NCBI GenBank assembly: GCA_048498555.1
Contig: JBEHXT010000007.1
Location: forward strand, 236,811-300,810
Length of the DNA: 64,000 nt
Source of the DNA: Danxiaibacter sp048498555
GTDB taxonomy: Bacteria > Bacteroidota > Bacteroidia > Chitinophagales > Chitinophagaceae
Reading direction: 5' to 3'
Under the pieces are notes generated by a model. The model worked only from the letters and a program-made list of their open reading frames with translations. It was not told where the DNA came from and did no database searches. Below, piece by piece: positions 28,000-36,631 of this stretch. Position 1 is the stretch's first letter. The number at the start of each line of letters is the position of its first letter. The position numbers and the translations under genes are program-made.

Positions 28000-29040
28000 A
28001 TGAGTGCGATTACCATCAGGCAGCTTGCCCATGAATTAAATCTATCCGTAGGGACCGTATCCAAGGCATTAAAAGATAGCCATGAAATAAGCATTGAAAC
28101 CAAGAAGCGTGTAGGCGATCTGGCAAAGGAGCTTAACTTCATACCCAACGCTTATGCAAGTAGCCTTAGAAGGAGAAAAAGCAAAACCATCGCGGTTGTG
28201 TTGCCGGATGTGGCTGATAGTTTCTTTTCAGCCGCAATTAAAGGAATAGAAACAGTGGCTCAAAGCAGGGGATACCATGTACTGGTTTACTTAACCTACG
28301 AACTCTTTTATAAAGAATGTTCTATTCTGAATGATTTTAAAAGTGGGAGAGTAGATGGTGTGCTTATTTCAGTTACAAGAGAAACAACGGAAAGCCACCA
28401 TATTAATGAACTACAAACGAATGGTATACCCGTTGTTTTTTTTGACAGGGTATTGCCTGAAATAAACACAGCAAAGGTTGTGACGAACGATTTTGAAGCA
28501 GCTTTTGAAGCTACTGTTCATCTTTTGGAAAAAGGTTGTAAAAGAATTGCCTATTTGTCTTTTTCGCGCACGTTGTCCATTACTATGGATAGATTGGAAG
28601 GATATAAACAAGCATTAATGGATGCAGGAATGTTAGATCTTGCCGATGTTGCATTTTGTTGCAATGATGAACTTGAAAACACCACGCTGATAAACCAGTT
28701 GCTTACTCGCGAAAACAGGCCGGATGGTATGCTTGCTTCTGCTGAAGTACTTACTATTGTGGCCTATCACGTATGCCACGAAATAGGGTTGAAAATTCCG
28801 GATGATATTAAAATTGTAAGTTTCTCTAACCTTGCCACGGCGCTTATATTAAATCCTTCTTTAACTACAGTTTCGCAACCCGCGTTTGAAATGGGCGAAT
28901 CTGCAGCGCTTTTGCTTTTCAAATTTTTGGAGAAAAACAATTTTGTGTTAGAAGAAGAAAAAATCGTCATTCCATCTGTATTGATGGAGCGGCAATCTAC
29001 GGGATACTCAAGTGTTCCTGTAAGTGCATTTAACACCTGA
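28000..29040 (+). CDS. LacI-family transcriptional regulator
   Basis: This 346-residue protein has an N-terminal helix-turn-helix, TIRQLAHELNLSVGTVSKAL (residues 5-24), and a hinge helix at about 46-60 (NAYASSLRRRKSKTI). A periplasmic-binding-protein-like sensor domain follows (IAVVLPDVADSFFSAAIKGI, GRVDGVLIS, RIAYLSFSR, DIKIVSFSN). It should bind the palindrome at 27921 and release or bind DNA depending on a sugar or nucleotide-sugar ligand. Divergent placement next to the VCBS-SusC-SusD run identifies that run as its target. TACCTTTC at 27963-27970 is a near-consensus -7 element whose -33 region would overlap the operator, consistent with autoregulation. Confidence 0.93.
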   Translation: MSAITIRQLAHELNLSVGTVSKALKDSHEISIETKKRVGDLAKELNFIPNAYASSLRRRKSKTIAVVLPDVADSFFSAAIKGIETVAQSRGYHVLVYLTYELFYKECSILNDFKSGRVDGVLISVTRETTESHHINELQTNGIPVVFFDRVLPEINTAKVVTNDFEAAFEATVHLLEKGCKRIAYLSFSRTLSITMDRLEGYKQALMDAGMLDLADVAFCCNDELENTTLINQLLTRENRPDGMLASAEVLTIVAYHVCHEIGLKIPDDIKIVSFSNLATALILNPSLTTVSQPAFEMGESAALLLFKFLEKNNFVLEEEKIVIPSVLMERQSTGYSSVPVSAFNT

Positions 29041-29065
29041 TTTCTTTAAAAGCTATTAACAACAG

Positions 29066-32000
29066 TTACCGGATTAGCACCGCCGTGCCTTTTTGTAACA
29101 TATTTTTTCCTGCCCGTGTTTTATACTGCACCATCCATACATATGATTCAGGTGATTGTAAATGGCCATTAATTTTTCCATCCCACCCTTTATTTATTTC
29201 CGTTGTACGGAACAATAGTTGTCCGAGCCTGTTAAATACCGAGAACGAATAATCTGAAACAAATCCGTAGTTAACAACAGGGCGCAGGTAATCGTTTTTC
29301 ATATCGCCGTTGGGCGTAAAGGCATTTGGTACCATTATCGTATCGCATGGCAGTGCTCCCGTTTGCGAATAAGACAGATCCACTTTAACGGAATCAAGTA
29401 TGCATCCGGTTTTATTACTTACGAACGTCTGGTACATGCCTGGCAATAATTTTATTTCGTTACCGGTATTATACTGTGTGTGGCCAATGCTATATCTGTA
29501 AGGTGTTTCAGGCCCATTGATGAAAACTTGCAGTACTGCGCGTTCATCCACAAAGCAAACCGGAGCTTTTGAAGTAAGGCTAACTGATGGTTTTATAACT
29601 ACATAAGGATTGATTGTTGCAGTCGTGTCCCAAACGCAACCATAGCTGTCTTTAATGTTTATTGCGTAATTGCCTGGCGCAAGGCTGTTAATCTTAGCGT
29701 CACTTATAAAGGGAGAGCTATTGTAGCTGTAAGTGTAGGGAGCAGAACCATTGCTTGTATTAACAACCAGAAAGCCGTTGTTCCTGTCATAGCAATCAAC
29801 ATCTCTCGTGTTGATATCAATAGTGGGTTTTTGCGTGGTTGTTTTTTCTACGGTAGCTGATGTATCAAATGAACAACCACTATAACTAAATGAAATGTGA
29901 TAGATACCTTCGGCGATATTGCCGAATAAGGGGCTTTGTTGCGGAGCACCGTTGTTGAGCGTGAAATTAGTTGCTGTTTTGCCCGGAAATAGCTCGATAG
30001 CTATGCTGCCTTTTCTTTCGCATATTTCAGGCGTTAAGCGAATATTCTGCACGGGCGTTGGCAGCTGTTGCAAGACAATGGTTTGACTGGTATCAGCCAT
30101 GCAGCCGTTGTTATCTTTTAGTTTAAAATGGTGAGTGCCTTCTCTCAGTAAATCGTAAAAAAGCTCGTCCCGGAAAACCTGGTTGTCGAGTGAAAAATAA
30201 ACCTGCCCGGCGCCATTATTCATCGTAAAAGTTATTGTTCCCGTGCCGGCATCACAGAGGGTTGGCGTGCTCTGAATATTATTGATTTGCAAGGCTGCAT
30301 TTGTTGAGCCCACAATTGCCTGCAATGTATCTGTAATACAATTGTTTTTATCAGTAATCTCAAGCTGGTAACTGCCGCTGTATAAGCCTTTGATTGCACC
30401 ACCTGAAGAATAAGTTTTGTTATCAAACGCAAATGTATATGGCTGATCTTTTCCCGTGATTGATAGTGAAACCTCGCCATTGGGTTTTAACCAGCAGGTC
30501 GCGTTCGATGTATTAACTATCGAAGTGGGCTTCACGCGTGTATAAAAGATGGAGACGGCGGTATCCCAGGCACAGCCAACATTGTCTTTAATTTTAAATA
30601 CGTAACTGCCGTTGGCCAATGGCGCGAAATGGGGAATTGCAGCGAGCGTGTCATTTGAATACACGGAGAACGGCGCGTTTGCGCCGGTAACGTTAAAGCG
30701 GATAGCGCCGTCAACCTTAGTGGTGCATGTCGGCGTATTTGAAGTGATTAGTATGTTGGGGCGTTCAGGTAGTTCCTTTTTAACTTCAATCAGCGTATCA
30801 TAACTGCATCGGTCAGTTTCAAGTGTAACAGTATAAGTTTTTGCCCGCAAATCAGGAATGGTTGTTGGTAACCCTAATGGAGCCTGGTTCAGCCTGATTG
30901 CTTTAACGCTGTTTTCATAGCTCAATGTAATAGCGCCCAAATTGCATATTTCAGGAGTAGCACTGATGGAGGTTAAAGGGGAAGGAGGTGTATAAGAATT
31001 TATGGTGAGTGATATATCTACATAACACCCAACTGCGGTTGTTCCGCGCAATTTATATTGTTTTGCAACCAGGTTTTTGTACAATGGCGCAGCCTGAGGC
31101 ATTGCGTTATTGAGCATATAGGTCAGCGGAGGTGCATTGGTGCTGCCCGTAATATGAATTGAACCAACGGCCTTGAGACAAGTGTCAGGTTGCGTAGTAA
31201 TTGAAACTGAAGGCACAGTTCCCTTTCGTATAGTGGCTGTTGAATCTGCAAAACATCCGTTGCTGGCTTTTACATTAATTGTATAAACCCCTTCAGCCAG
31301 ATTGGGAAAAGTACCACTCTGGTTGGGCGCTCCGCCATTAATACTATATGTGAAGGTAGAACCGGGCGTAGCGGTGCCTGCTTTTATTTGAAGGCTTCCG
31401 CTGTTCGTAGCGGGAGAACATATATTTTCTACATTAATCGTATCAATATTTACCCCCTCAGTATAACCATTTTCGGTAATGCTGGCAGCGTCAAAAATAG
31501 AGAACTGTGGCGTGCAAACTGCCCGGCCAACCGTTCTGTTTTCAAAATCAAGCTCGTATATGGAAGTTGAAATACCGTATATTTTATTCTGGTTGCATCC
31601 GTCTGGTACGTTTATGATGCCAAAGAAACTGGCCTGGTTTGGAATGTAAAGACGGCTCAGGGAGGGCTCTTCCATATTGATTTGAACAATCCCCTGCTCA
31701 GCGGCCAGGTATAATTCTTTTTTATAAAAGAAAAGATCGCCAGCGGACGTATAGGGTAGACTGCGTACAAAGATTTGCTGGCCTGTATACGAGTCGATTG
31801 CTATAAGAGAACTTCGTGAACACATGTATAAGATTCCATCAGGTCCAATAGTCATCGCATTGCCGAGATAAGGAGTGTTCGCTACCAGTTTGCATGAATT
31901 TGGCTGATTTAGAATTTGCCGGTAAATGATGCCCCAGGTTGTCCACACATATAAAGTATCCTTACGCATGGCGATTGAAAATGCGTCTCCATATGTGCTT

Positions 32001-32167
32001 CTGCCGCAGGCATCAATAGGTGTAGATGCGCATGTTTTCGGGTTGAAATCATAAAGATTTCCAGTGGCATCGCAGACAACCGATTTTTGGGCCTTTGCGA
32101 TAAACGCAATGAGCATGAAAAAGGCTGTCAGAAGAGTTTTATACGAGTCAGCGTTAAAAAGGGTCAA
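29066..32167 (-). CDS. SprB-repeat surface protein with gliding-motility (T9SS) C-terminal domain
   Basis: This 1033-residue protein starts at TTG 32167, because the only downstream ATG (32116) leaves just ten residues of signal; the signal ends MLIAFIAKAQ. Residues 28-240 look like a propeller reading 'value per step' (GNLYDFNPKT, ILYMCSRSSLIAIDSYTGQQ). About nine repeats of 75 residues follow, each with a Cys pair and a closing GxYxxxIKDxxGCxxDT motif, as in SprB. Residues about 945-1033 are the gliding-motility-associated domain: PNAFTPNGDMKNDYLRP, FSVFNRLGQLLFRT, GWDGKINGH. It should be exported by type IX secretion and anchored at the surface. Confidence 0.88.
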   Translation of the reverse strand: MTLFNADSYKTLLTAFFMLIAFIAKAQKSVVCDATGNLYDFNPKTCASTPIDACGRSTYGDAFSIAMRKDTLYVWTTWGIIYRQILNQPNSCKLVANTPYLGNAMTIGPDGILYMCSRSSLIAIDSYTGQQIFVRSLPYTSAGDLFFYKKELYLAAEQGIVQINMEEPSLSRLYIPNQASFFGIINVPDGCNQNKIYGISTSIYELDFENRTVGRAVCTPQFSIFDAASITENGYTEGVNIDTINVENICSPATNSGSLQIKAGTATPGSTFTYSINGGAPNQSGTFPNLAEGVYTINVKASNGCFADSTATIRKGTVPSVSITTQPDTCLKAVGSIHITGSTNAPPLTYMLNNAMPQAAPLYKNLVAKQYKLRGTTAVGCYVDISLTINSYTPPSPLTSISATPEICNLGAITLSYENSVKAIRLNQAPLGLPTTIPDLRAKTYTVTLETDRCSYDTLIEVKKELPERPNILITSNTPTCTTKVDGAIRFNVTGANAPFSVYSNDTLAAIPHFAPLANGSYVFKIKDNVGCAWDTAVSIFYTRVKPTSIVNTSNATCWLKPNGEVSLSITGKDQPYTFAFDNKTYSSGGAIKGLYSGSYQLEITDKNNCITDTLQAIVGSTNAALQINNIQSTPTLCDAGTGTITFTMNNGAGQVYFSLDNQVFRDELFYDLLREGTHHFKLKDNNGCMADTSQTIVLQQLPTPVQNIRLTPEICERKGSIAIELFPGKTATNFTLNNGAPQQSPLFGNIAEGIYHISFSYSGCSFDTSATVEKTTTQKPTIDINTRDVDCYDRNNGFLVVNTSNGSAPYTYSYNSSPFISDAKINSLAPGNYAINIKDSYGCVWDTTATINPYVVIKPSVSLTSKAPVCFVDERAVLQVFINGPETPYRYSIGHTQYNTGNEIKLLPGMYQTFVSNKTGCILDSVKVDLSYSQTGALPCDTIMVPNAFTPNGDMKNDYLRPVVNYGFVSDYSFSVFNRLGQLLFRTTEINKGWDGKINGHLQSPESYVWMVQYKTRAGKNMLQKGTAVLIR

Positions 32168-32289
32168 GTATCTGGTGTTTTATTTCAAAATGGCAACGAA
32201 GGTATCAGGGGAAACGATAGATGGCCACGAAAACTATATAAGCGGTCCTGCACCATTTTAAAAATTCGACAAGCTGGATGTAAACAAAA

Positions 32290-32315
32290 AAACGGCTCCA
32301 AAACTGGAGCCGTTT
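32290..32315 (-). terminator. clpC terminator
   Basis: AAACGGCTCC (32290-32299) pairs with GGAGCCGTTT (32306-32315). The minus strand continues with a run of T, 20 bp after the clpC stop. Confidence 0.9.
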
Positions 32316-32335
32316 CCTATTGTTTTATTTAAAAT

Positions 32336-34864
32336 CTAAACGCTTGCGCCTTCTTCGGTTTTCTTGAATTCAAAAACAATTTTGTTGTTTTCTTTATCAA
32401 AATCGGCAATCAGTATATCACCCTGCTTAACATGCATGTTAAGGATTTCTTCTGCCAAAGGATCTTCAAGATATTTTTGAATAGCTCTGTGCAAAGGCCT
32501 TGCACCGAATTGTGCATCGTAACCCTTATCAGCTATAAACTCCTTCGCACTTGCTGTAAGTTCTAAAGAGAATCCAAGATTGGTCAAACGTTTCATCACA
32601 CCTTTCATCAGAATGTCGATGATCTCGAAAATATGATCTTTAGAAAGTGTGTTGAAGATCACCACATCATCAATACGGTTAAGGAACTCAGGAGAGAAGG
32701 TACGTTTCAGTGCTTTCTCAATAACGGCTTTGTTATTTTCTTCCTGGTTCTGCAAACGTGAAGCTGTTGCAAATCCAACGCCATCACCAAATTCTTTCAA
32801 CTGGCGTACGCCAATGTTAGAAGTCATAATAATCAGCGTGTTTTTGAAGTCCACTTTGCGGCCTAAACCATCCGTCAACTGGCCATCATCCAACACTTGC
32901 AACAAGATGTTGTAAATATCCGGGTGAGCTTTTTCGATTTCATCCAGCAAGATTACGCTGTAAGGTTTGCGGCGTACTTTTTCAGTCAGCTGGCCACCTT
33001 CTTCGTAACCCACATAGCCGGGAGGCGCACCAATCAAACGGCTCACAGTGAATTTTTCCATGTATTCACTCATATCAATCCTGATCAATGCATCTTCAGA
33101 ATCGAACATATATCTCGCTAAAGCCCTTGCCAGCTCTGTTTTACCAACACCGGTTGGGCCAAGGAATATAAATGTACCGATTGGCTTTTTCGGATCCTTC
33201 AAGCCAACCCTGTTACGTTGAATAGCTTTTACCACCTTGCTGATAGCTTCGTCCTGGCCTACAACCATTCCGCGCATATCATCACTCATCTTTCTCAGCT
33301 TTTCAGTTTCGGCCTGAACCATTCTCTTCACCGGAATACCGGTCATCATGCTTACAACTTCAGCTATTGCCTCCTCATCAATTGGGTAGCGTTTGTGTTT
33401 GCTTTCTTCTTCCCAAATGCCTTTTGCTTTTTCCAGTTCTTCGCCTAAACGTTTTTCTGTGTCGCGCAATGCGGCAGCTTCTTCAAAACGCTGGCTCTTT
33501 ACAACCTTATTTTTTTCTTGCTTAATATCTTCAATCTGTTTTTCAAGATCAAGGATATTCTGCGGAACGTTGATATTCTTTAAGTGAACCCTTGCACCTA
33601 CTTCATCCAGAACGTCGATAGCTTTATCCGGCAACAGCCTGTCTGTCATGTAGCGATCGCTCAGTTTAACACAAGCATCTATTGCATCATCACTGTAGAT
33701 TACGTTGTGGTAATCTTCATATTTGGATTTGATGTTGGTTAAGATCTGAATGGTTTCTTCTACTGTTGGAGGATCTACCATTACCTTCTGGAAACGGCGG
33801 TCAAGTGCACCATCTTTTTCGATGTACATTCTGTATTCATCCAGTGTAGAAGCGCCAATGCATTGGAGTTCGCCACGGGCAAGAGCAGGTTTAAAGATAT
33901 TGCTGGCATCCAGTGATCCACTGGCACCACCCGCACCTACTATTGTGTGTATCTCATCAATAAAAAGAATCACGTCCCTGTTCTTTTCGAGCTCATTCAT
34001 GATGGCTTTCATACGCTCTTCAAACTGTCCACGGTATTTTGTACCGGCAACAAGCGCAGCAAGATCAAGGCTGATTACTCTTTTATCAAACAATACACGG
34101 CTAACCTTACGTTGAACAATGCGCAGTGCAAGGCCTTCAACGATCGCAGTTTTACCCACACCTGGTTCACCAATCAAAATCGGATTGTTCTTTTTACGGC
34201 GGGAAAGTATTTGTGAAACTCTTTCAATTTCCTCTTCCCTGCCAACAATGGGATCAAGCGCACCGGTTTCTGCCAATTTGGTTATATCGCGGCCAAAGTT
34301 GTCCAGAACAGGTGTTTTACTTTTCGCATTGCCCTGTTGTTTGCTTCTTTGTTGTGAGGAATATCCCTTTTTCTCATCTTCAAAATCGTCATCATTTTCT
34401 TCGGCATATTCACTTCTCGGCTCATTACTTCTTACCATACCTAATTCATTCCTGAAAATATCATAATCCACATCAAACTGACCAAGTATTTGTGTAGCGA
34501 TATTTTCTTTGTTTTTTAAAATAGATAGCATAAGGTGTTCAGTTTCTACCAGCGGGCTTTTTAAAGCTTTCGCTTCAAGAACAGTTACCCTTATAACTTT
34601 TTCTGCCTGTTTGGTCAACGGCAGGCTGTTGATATGCGCAATGTTTTTTCCAGTCTTGTCCTTAACGGCAAGTTCTACCTCTTTTCTTAACTCGTACAAA
34701 TCAACATTTAATTGTTTGAGGATTTTTATGGCTGTATTCTCCCCTTCGCGGATTAACCCCAGCAGCAAATGTTCTGTGCCTATAAAATCATTCCCCAGCC
34801 TAAGCGCCTCCTCCCTGCTAAATGAAATGATCTCTTTTACCTGGGCTGAAAAGTTGTTATCCAT
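32336..34864 (-). CDS. clpC: ATP-dependent Clp protease ATP-binding subunit ClpC
   Basis: This 842-residue Hsp100 unfoldase feeds substrates to ClpP. In order: the Clp N-domain double repeat (1-145, EALRLGNDFIGTEHLLLGLI); AAA-1 with Walker A GEPGVGKTAIVEG near 215 and Walker B VILFIDEIHTIVGAG; the UVR-like middle segment near 430-470 (QRFEEAAALRDTEKRLGEEL); AAA-2 with GPTGVGKTELARALA near 555 and VILLDEIEKAHPD; and the D2-small domain ending in FGARPLHRAIQKYLEDPLAE. The UVR segment marks ClpC rather than ClpA or ClpB. It is divergent from the STAS-like gene. Confidence 0.96.
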   Translation of the reverse strand: MDNNFSAQVKEIISFSREEALRLGNDFIGTEHLLLGLIREGENTAIKILKQLNVDLYELRKEVELAVKDKTGKNIAHINSLPLTKQAEKVIRVTVLEAKALKSPLVETEHLMLSILKNKENIATQILGQFDVDYDIFRNELGMVRSNEPRSEYAEENDDDFEDEKKGYSSQQRSKQQGNAKSKTPVLDNFGRDITKLAETGALDPIVGREEEIERVSQILSRRKKNNPILIGEPGVGKTAIVEGLALRIVQRKVSRVLFDKRVISLDLAALVAGTKYRGQFEERMKAIMNELEKNRDVILFIDEIHTIVGAGGASGSLDASNIFKPALARGELQCIGASTLDEYRMYIEKDGALDRRFQKVMVDPPTVEETIQILTNIKSKYEDYHNVIYSDDAIDACVKLSDRYMTDRLLPDKAIDVLDEVGARVHLKNINVPQNILDLEKQIEDIKQEKNKVVKSQRFEEAAALRDTEKRLGEELEKAKGIWEEESKHKRYPIDEEAIAEVVSMMTGIPVKRMVQAETEKLRKMSDDMRGMVVGQDEAISKVVKAIQRNRVGLKDPKKPIGTFIFLGPTGVGKTELARALARYMFDSEDALIRIDMSEYMEKFTVSRLIGAPPGYVGYEEGGQLTEKVRRKPYSVILLDEIEKAHPDIYNILLQVLDDGQLTDGLGRKVDFKNTLIIMTSNIGVRQLKEFGDGVGFATASRLQNQEENNKAVIEKALKRTFSPEFLNRIDDVVIFNTLSKDHIFEIIDILMKGVMKRLTNLGFSLELTASAKEFIADKGYDAQFGARPLHRAIQKYLEDPLAEEILNMHVKQGDILIADFDKENNKIVFEFKKTEEGASV

Positions 34865-34900
34865 GTTAATTTAAATTAGTATTGATACAATTATAACAAA

Positions 34901-34908
34901 TAAATTTG
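34901..34908 (+). promoter_or_regulatory. -7 element TAAATTTG for STAS-like gene
   Basis: TAAATTTG matches TAnnTTTG and has a TTG 16 bp upstream (34882-34884), shorter than usual. It lies 53 bp before ATG 34962. Confidence 0.4.
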
Positions 34909-34961
34909 GACCTTGTTACAGCAGATTTATGCACATCTGTTAATCATTTAATAATACAATA

Positions 34962-35339
34962 ATGCAAGTCAAAATTGATACCAAGGAAAAATTTACGGTT
35001 ATTACGCCTGACGATGAAAGAATATCTGACAAATTAACAGTACAATTTACGTCGCTATGCATAAATTTCCTGCAAAAAGACATAAAAAATATTATCCTTA
35101 ACATGAAATATGTTAATGGAATAGACGAAAAAATTGCTCACGAGTTGCCTTTGTTACAGGAAAAATTTGCCGAAAACAAAGCCTCATTTGTTTTGTGTGA
35201 AATAAATAAAGAGCTTGAAAAACAATTACAAGAATATAACGTTTTGGATGCATTGAATGTTGTGCCTTCTGAAAGCGAAGCATGGGATATAGTGCAGATG
35301 GATGAAATAGAACGTGAACTCTTTAATGACGAACAGTAA
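34962..35339 (+). CDS. STAS-like small protein
   Basis: This 125-residue soluble protein has the order of a STAS (anti-anti-sigma) domain. It begins MQVKIDTKEKFTVITPDDERI, followed by a strand-helix core IKNIILNMKYVNGIDEKIAHELPLLQEKF and FVLCEINKELEKQLQEYNVLDALNVV. The Ser/Thr normally phosphorylated in SpoIIAA-type proteins is replaced near GIDEK, so partner switching by phosphorylation is doubtful. The tail is acidic (EIERELFNDEQ). No kinase or phosphatase partner is adjacent; neighbours are clpC and surE. The family call rests on pattern and not on strong motifs. Confidence 0.65.
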   Translation: MQVKIDTKEKFTVITPDDERISDKLTVQFTSLCINFLQKDIKNIILNMKYVNGIDEKIAHELPLLQEKFAENKASFVLCEINKELEKQLQEYNVLDALNVVPSESEAWDIVQMDEIERELFNDEQ

Positions 35340-35434
35340 ACTTTCATTGTGGCTTTATCAATGTTTTAATGTTATTTTATTATTACACAAAGGAATCAGG
35401 CATACTTTAATAATCTTCTCATTATCTTGCGTTT

Positions 35435-36220
35435 ATGGCTAAAGCGAAAAAGAGTGCACAACCGGTTATTTTAATTACAAACGATGATGGCATTTCTGCA
35501 CCTGGAATTAAGGCGTTGATAGAAGCCATGCGAGGGTTGGGGAAAATTGTTGTTGTGGCACCGGATAAGCCACAAAGTGGAATGGGGCATGCTATAACAA
35601 TAGGCCAGCCTTTGCGGTTGCAACCTATGCATATTTTTGAAGGCGTTGAAGCCTATCAGTGTAGCGGTACTCCCGTAGATTGTGTAAAACTTGCCGTGGA
35701 CAAAGTACTCCATCGCAAGCCTGACATTTGTTTAAGCGGCATAAACCATGGGCCTAACCATTCCATCAATGTTATTTATTCCGGAACAATGTCTGCAGCG
35801 CTTGAGGCTGCTATCGAAAGTATTCCAAGCATTGGGTTCAGCCTGATGGATTATAGCATAGAAGCTGATTTTACTGCTGCACAGAAATATGCGCGGATAT
35901 TGGTGGAACAAATATTGAAGAAACCGTTGGATAAACATTTATGCCTGAATGTGAACATTCCAGGTGTTCCTGAAAGCCTGATTAAAGGAATGAAAGTGTG
36001 CCGCCAGGCGTATGCTAAGTACGAGGAAGAATTTGCTGAGAGAAAAGATCCGCGCGGACACAATTACTATTGGCTTACAGGTGAGTTCGTAAATTTTGAT
36101 AAAGGAAAAGATACCGATGTATGGGCACTCAAAAACAACTACATAAGTGTGGTGCCTGTTCAGTTCGACCTTACTCATTATACCCTTAAAGCGAAACTTG
36201 AAAAAGTATTACACAACTAA
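35435..36220 (+). CDS. surE: 5'/3'-nucleotidase SurE
   Basis: This 261-residue metal-dependent phosphatase removes phosphate from nucleoside monophosphates and is tied to stationary-phase survival. Hallmarks: ILITNDDGISAPGIKALIEAM at the N-terminus with the Asp-Asp metal pair, VAPDKPQSGMGHAIT, CSGTPVDCVKLAVD, and LSGINHGPNHSINVIYSGTMSAA. It has a short Lys/Ala-rich N-terminal lead before the first strand. The stop overlaps the ATG of the next gene (TAATG), so the two are translationally coupled. TATCTTGCG just upstream is an imperfect -7 element. Confidence 0.95.
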   Translation: MAKAKKSAQPVILITNDDGISAPGIKALIEAMRGLGKIVVVAPDKPQSGMGHAITIGQPLRLQPMHIFEGVEAYQCSGTPVDCVKLAVDKVLHRKPDICLSGINHGPNHSINVIYSGTMSAALEAAIESIPSIGFSLMDYSIEADFTAAQKYARILVEQILKKPLDKHLCLNVNIPGVPESLIKGMKVCRQAYAKYEEEFAERKDPRGHNYYWLTGEFVNFDKGKDTDVWALKNNYISVVPVQFDLTHYTLKAKLEKVLHN

Positions 36221-36513
36221 TGTTTAAAAAAGATAACCTGCTGTACGGCGTCATCCTGGGTTTGTTTGCTCCTGTTGCCGGAATGATAGCTTTTTATTTC
36301 TGGAAGTTTAGCTCTGTAAGCTTCACGGATTTTATTAAATTTCTTGGCATTGAGAAAAAGATTATTACCAGTATGGTAAGCGTTTCTCTGTTCATGAATG
36401 CTATACTTTTTACTATTTATATTAATAGGAAAAAGGACAGTACGGCCAAGGGGATTTTTTACATCACCTGTGTATATGCGATTGCTACCCTCTTGCTTAA
36501 ACTTGTTTTTTAA
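36220..36513 (+). CDS. Small three-helix membrane protein after surE
   Basis: This 97-residue protein has three hydrophobic segments: LYGVILGLFAPVAGMIAFYFW (about 8-28), ITSMVSVSLFMNAILFTIYI (about 49-68) and IFYITCVYAIATLLLKLVF at the C-terminus. Its ATG shares one base with the surE stop, indicating coupled translation. In related genomes a small membrane protein often lies between surE and lpxB; here lpxB is elsewhere and the small gene remains with surE. Function is not known. Confidence 0.75.
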   Translation: MFKKDNLLYGVILGLFAPVAGMIAFYFWKFSSVSFTDFIKFLGIEKKIITSMVSVSLFMNAILFTIYINRKKDSTAKGIFYITCVYAIATLLLKLVF

Positions 36514-36631
36514 ACGACAATTACCCCTTTAGATGGCTTTGTGTTAAAATGCCTGAACTAAATGTGTTTGCAGAAGTAGCCAATGCATTTAATAAATGTT
36601 TTCTTTGTTATTCATTAAGTAAATTTTCCCG

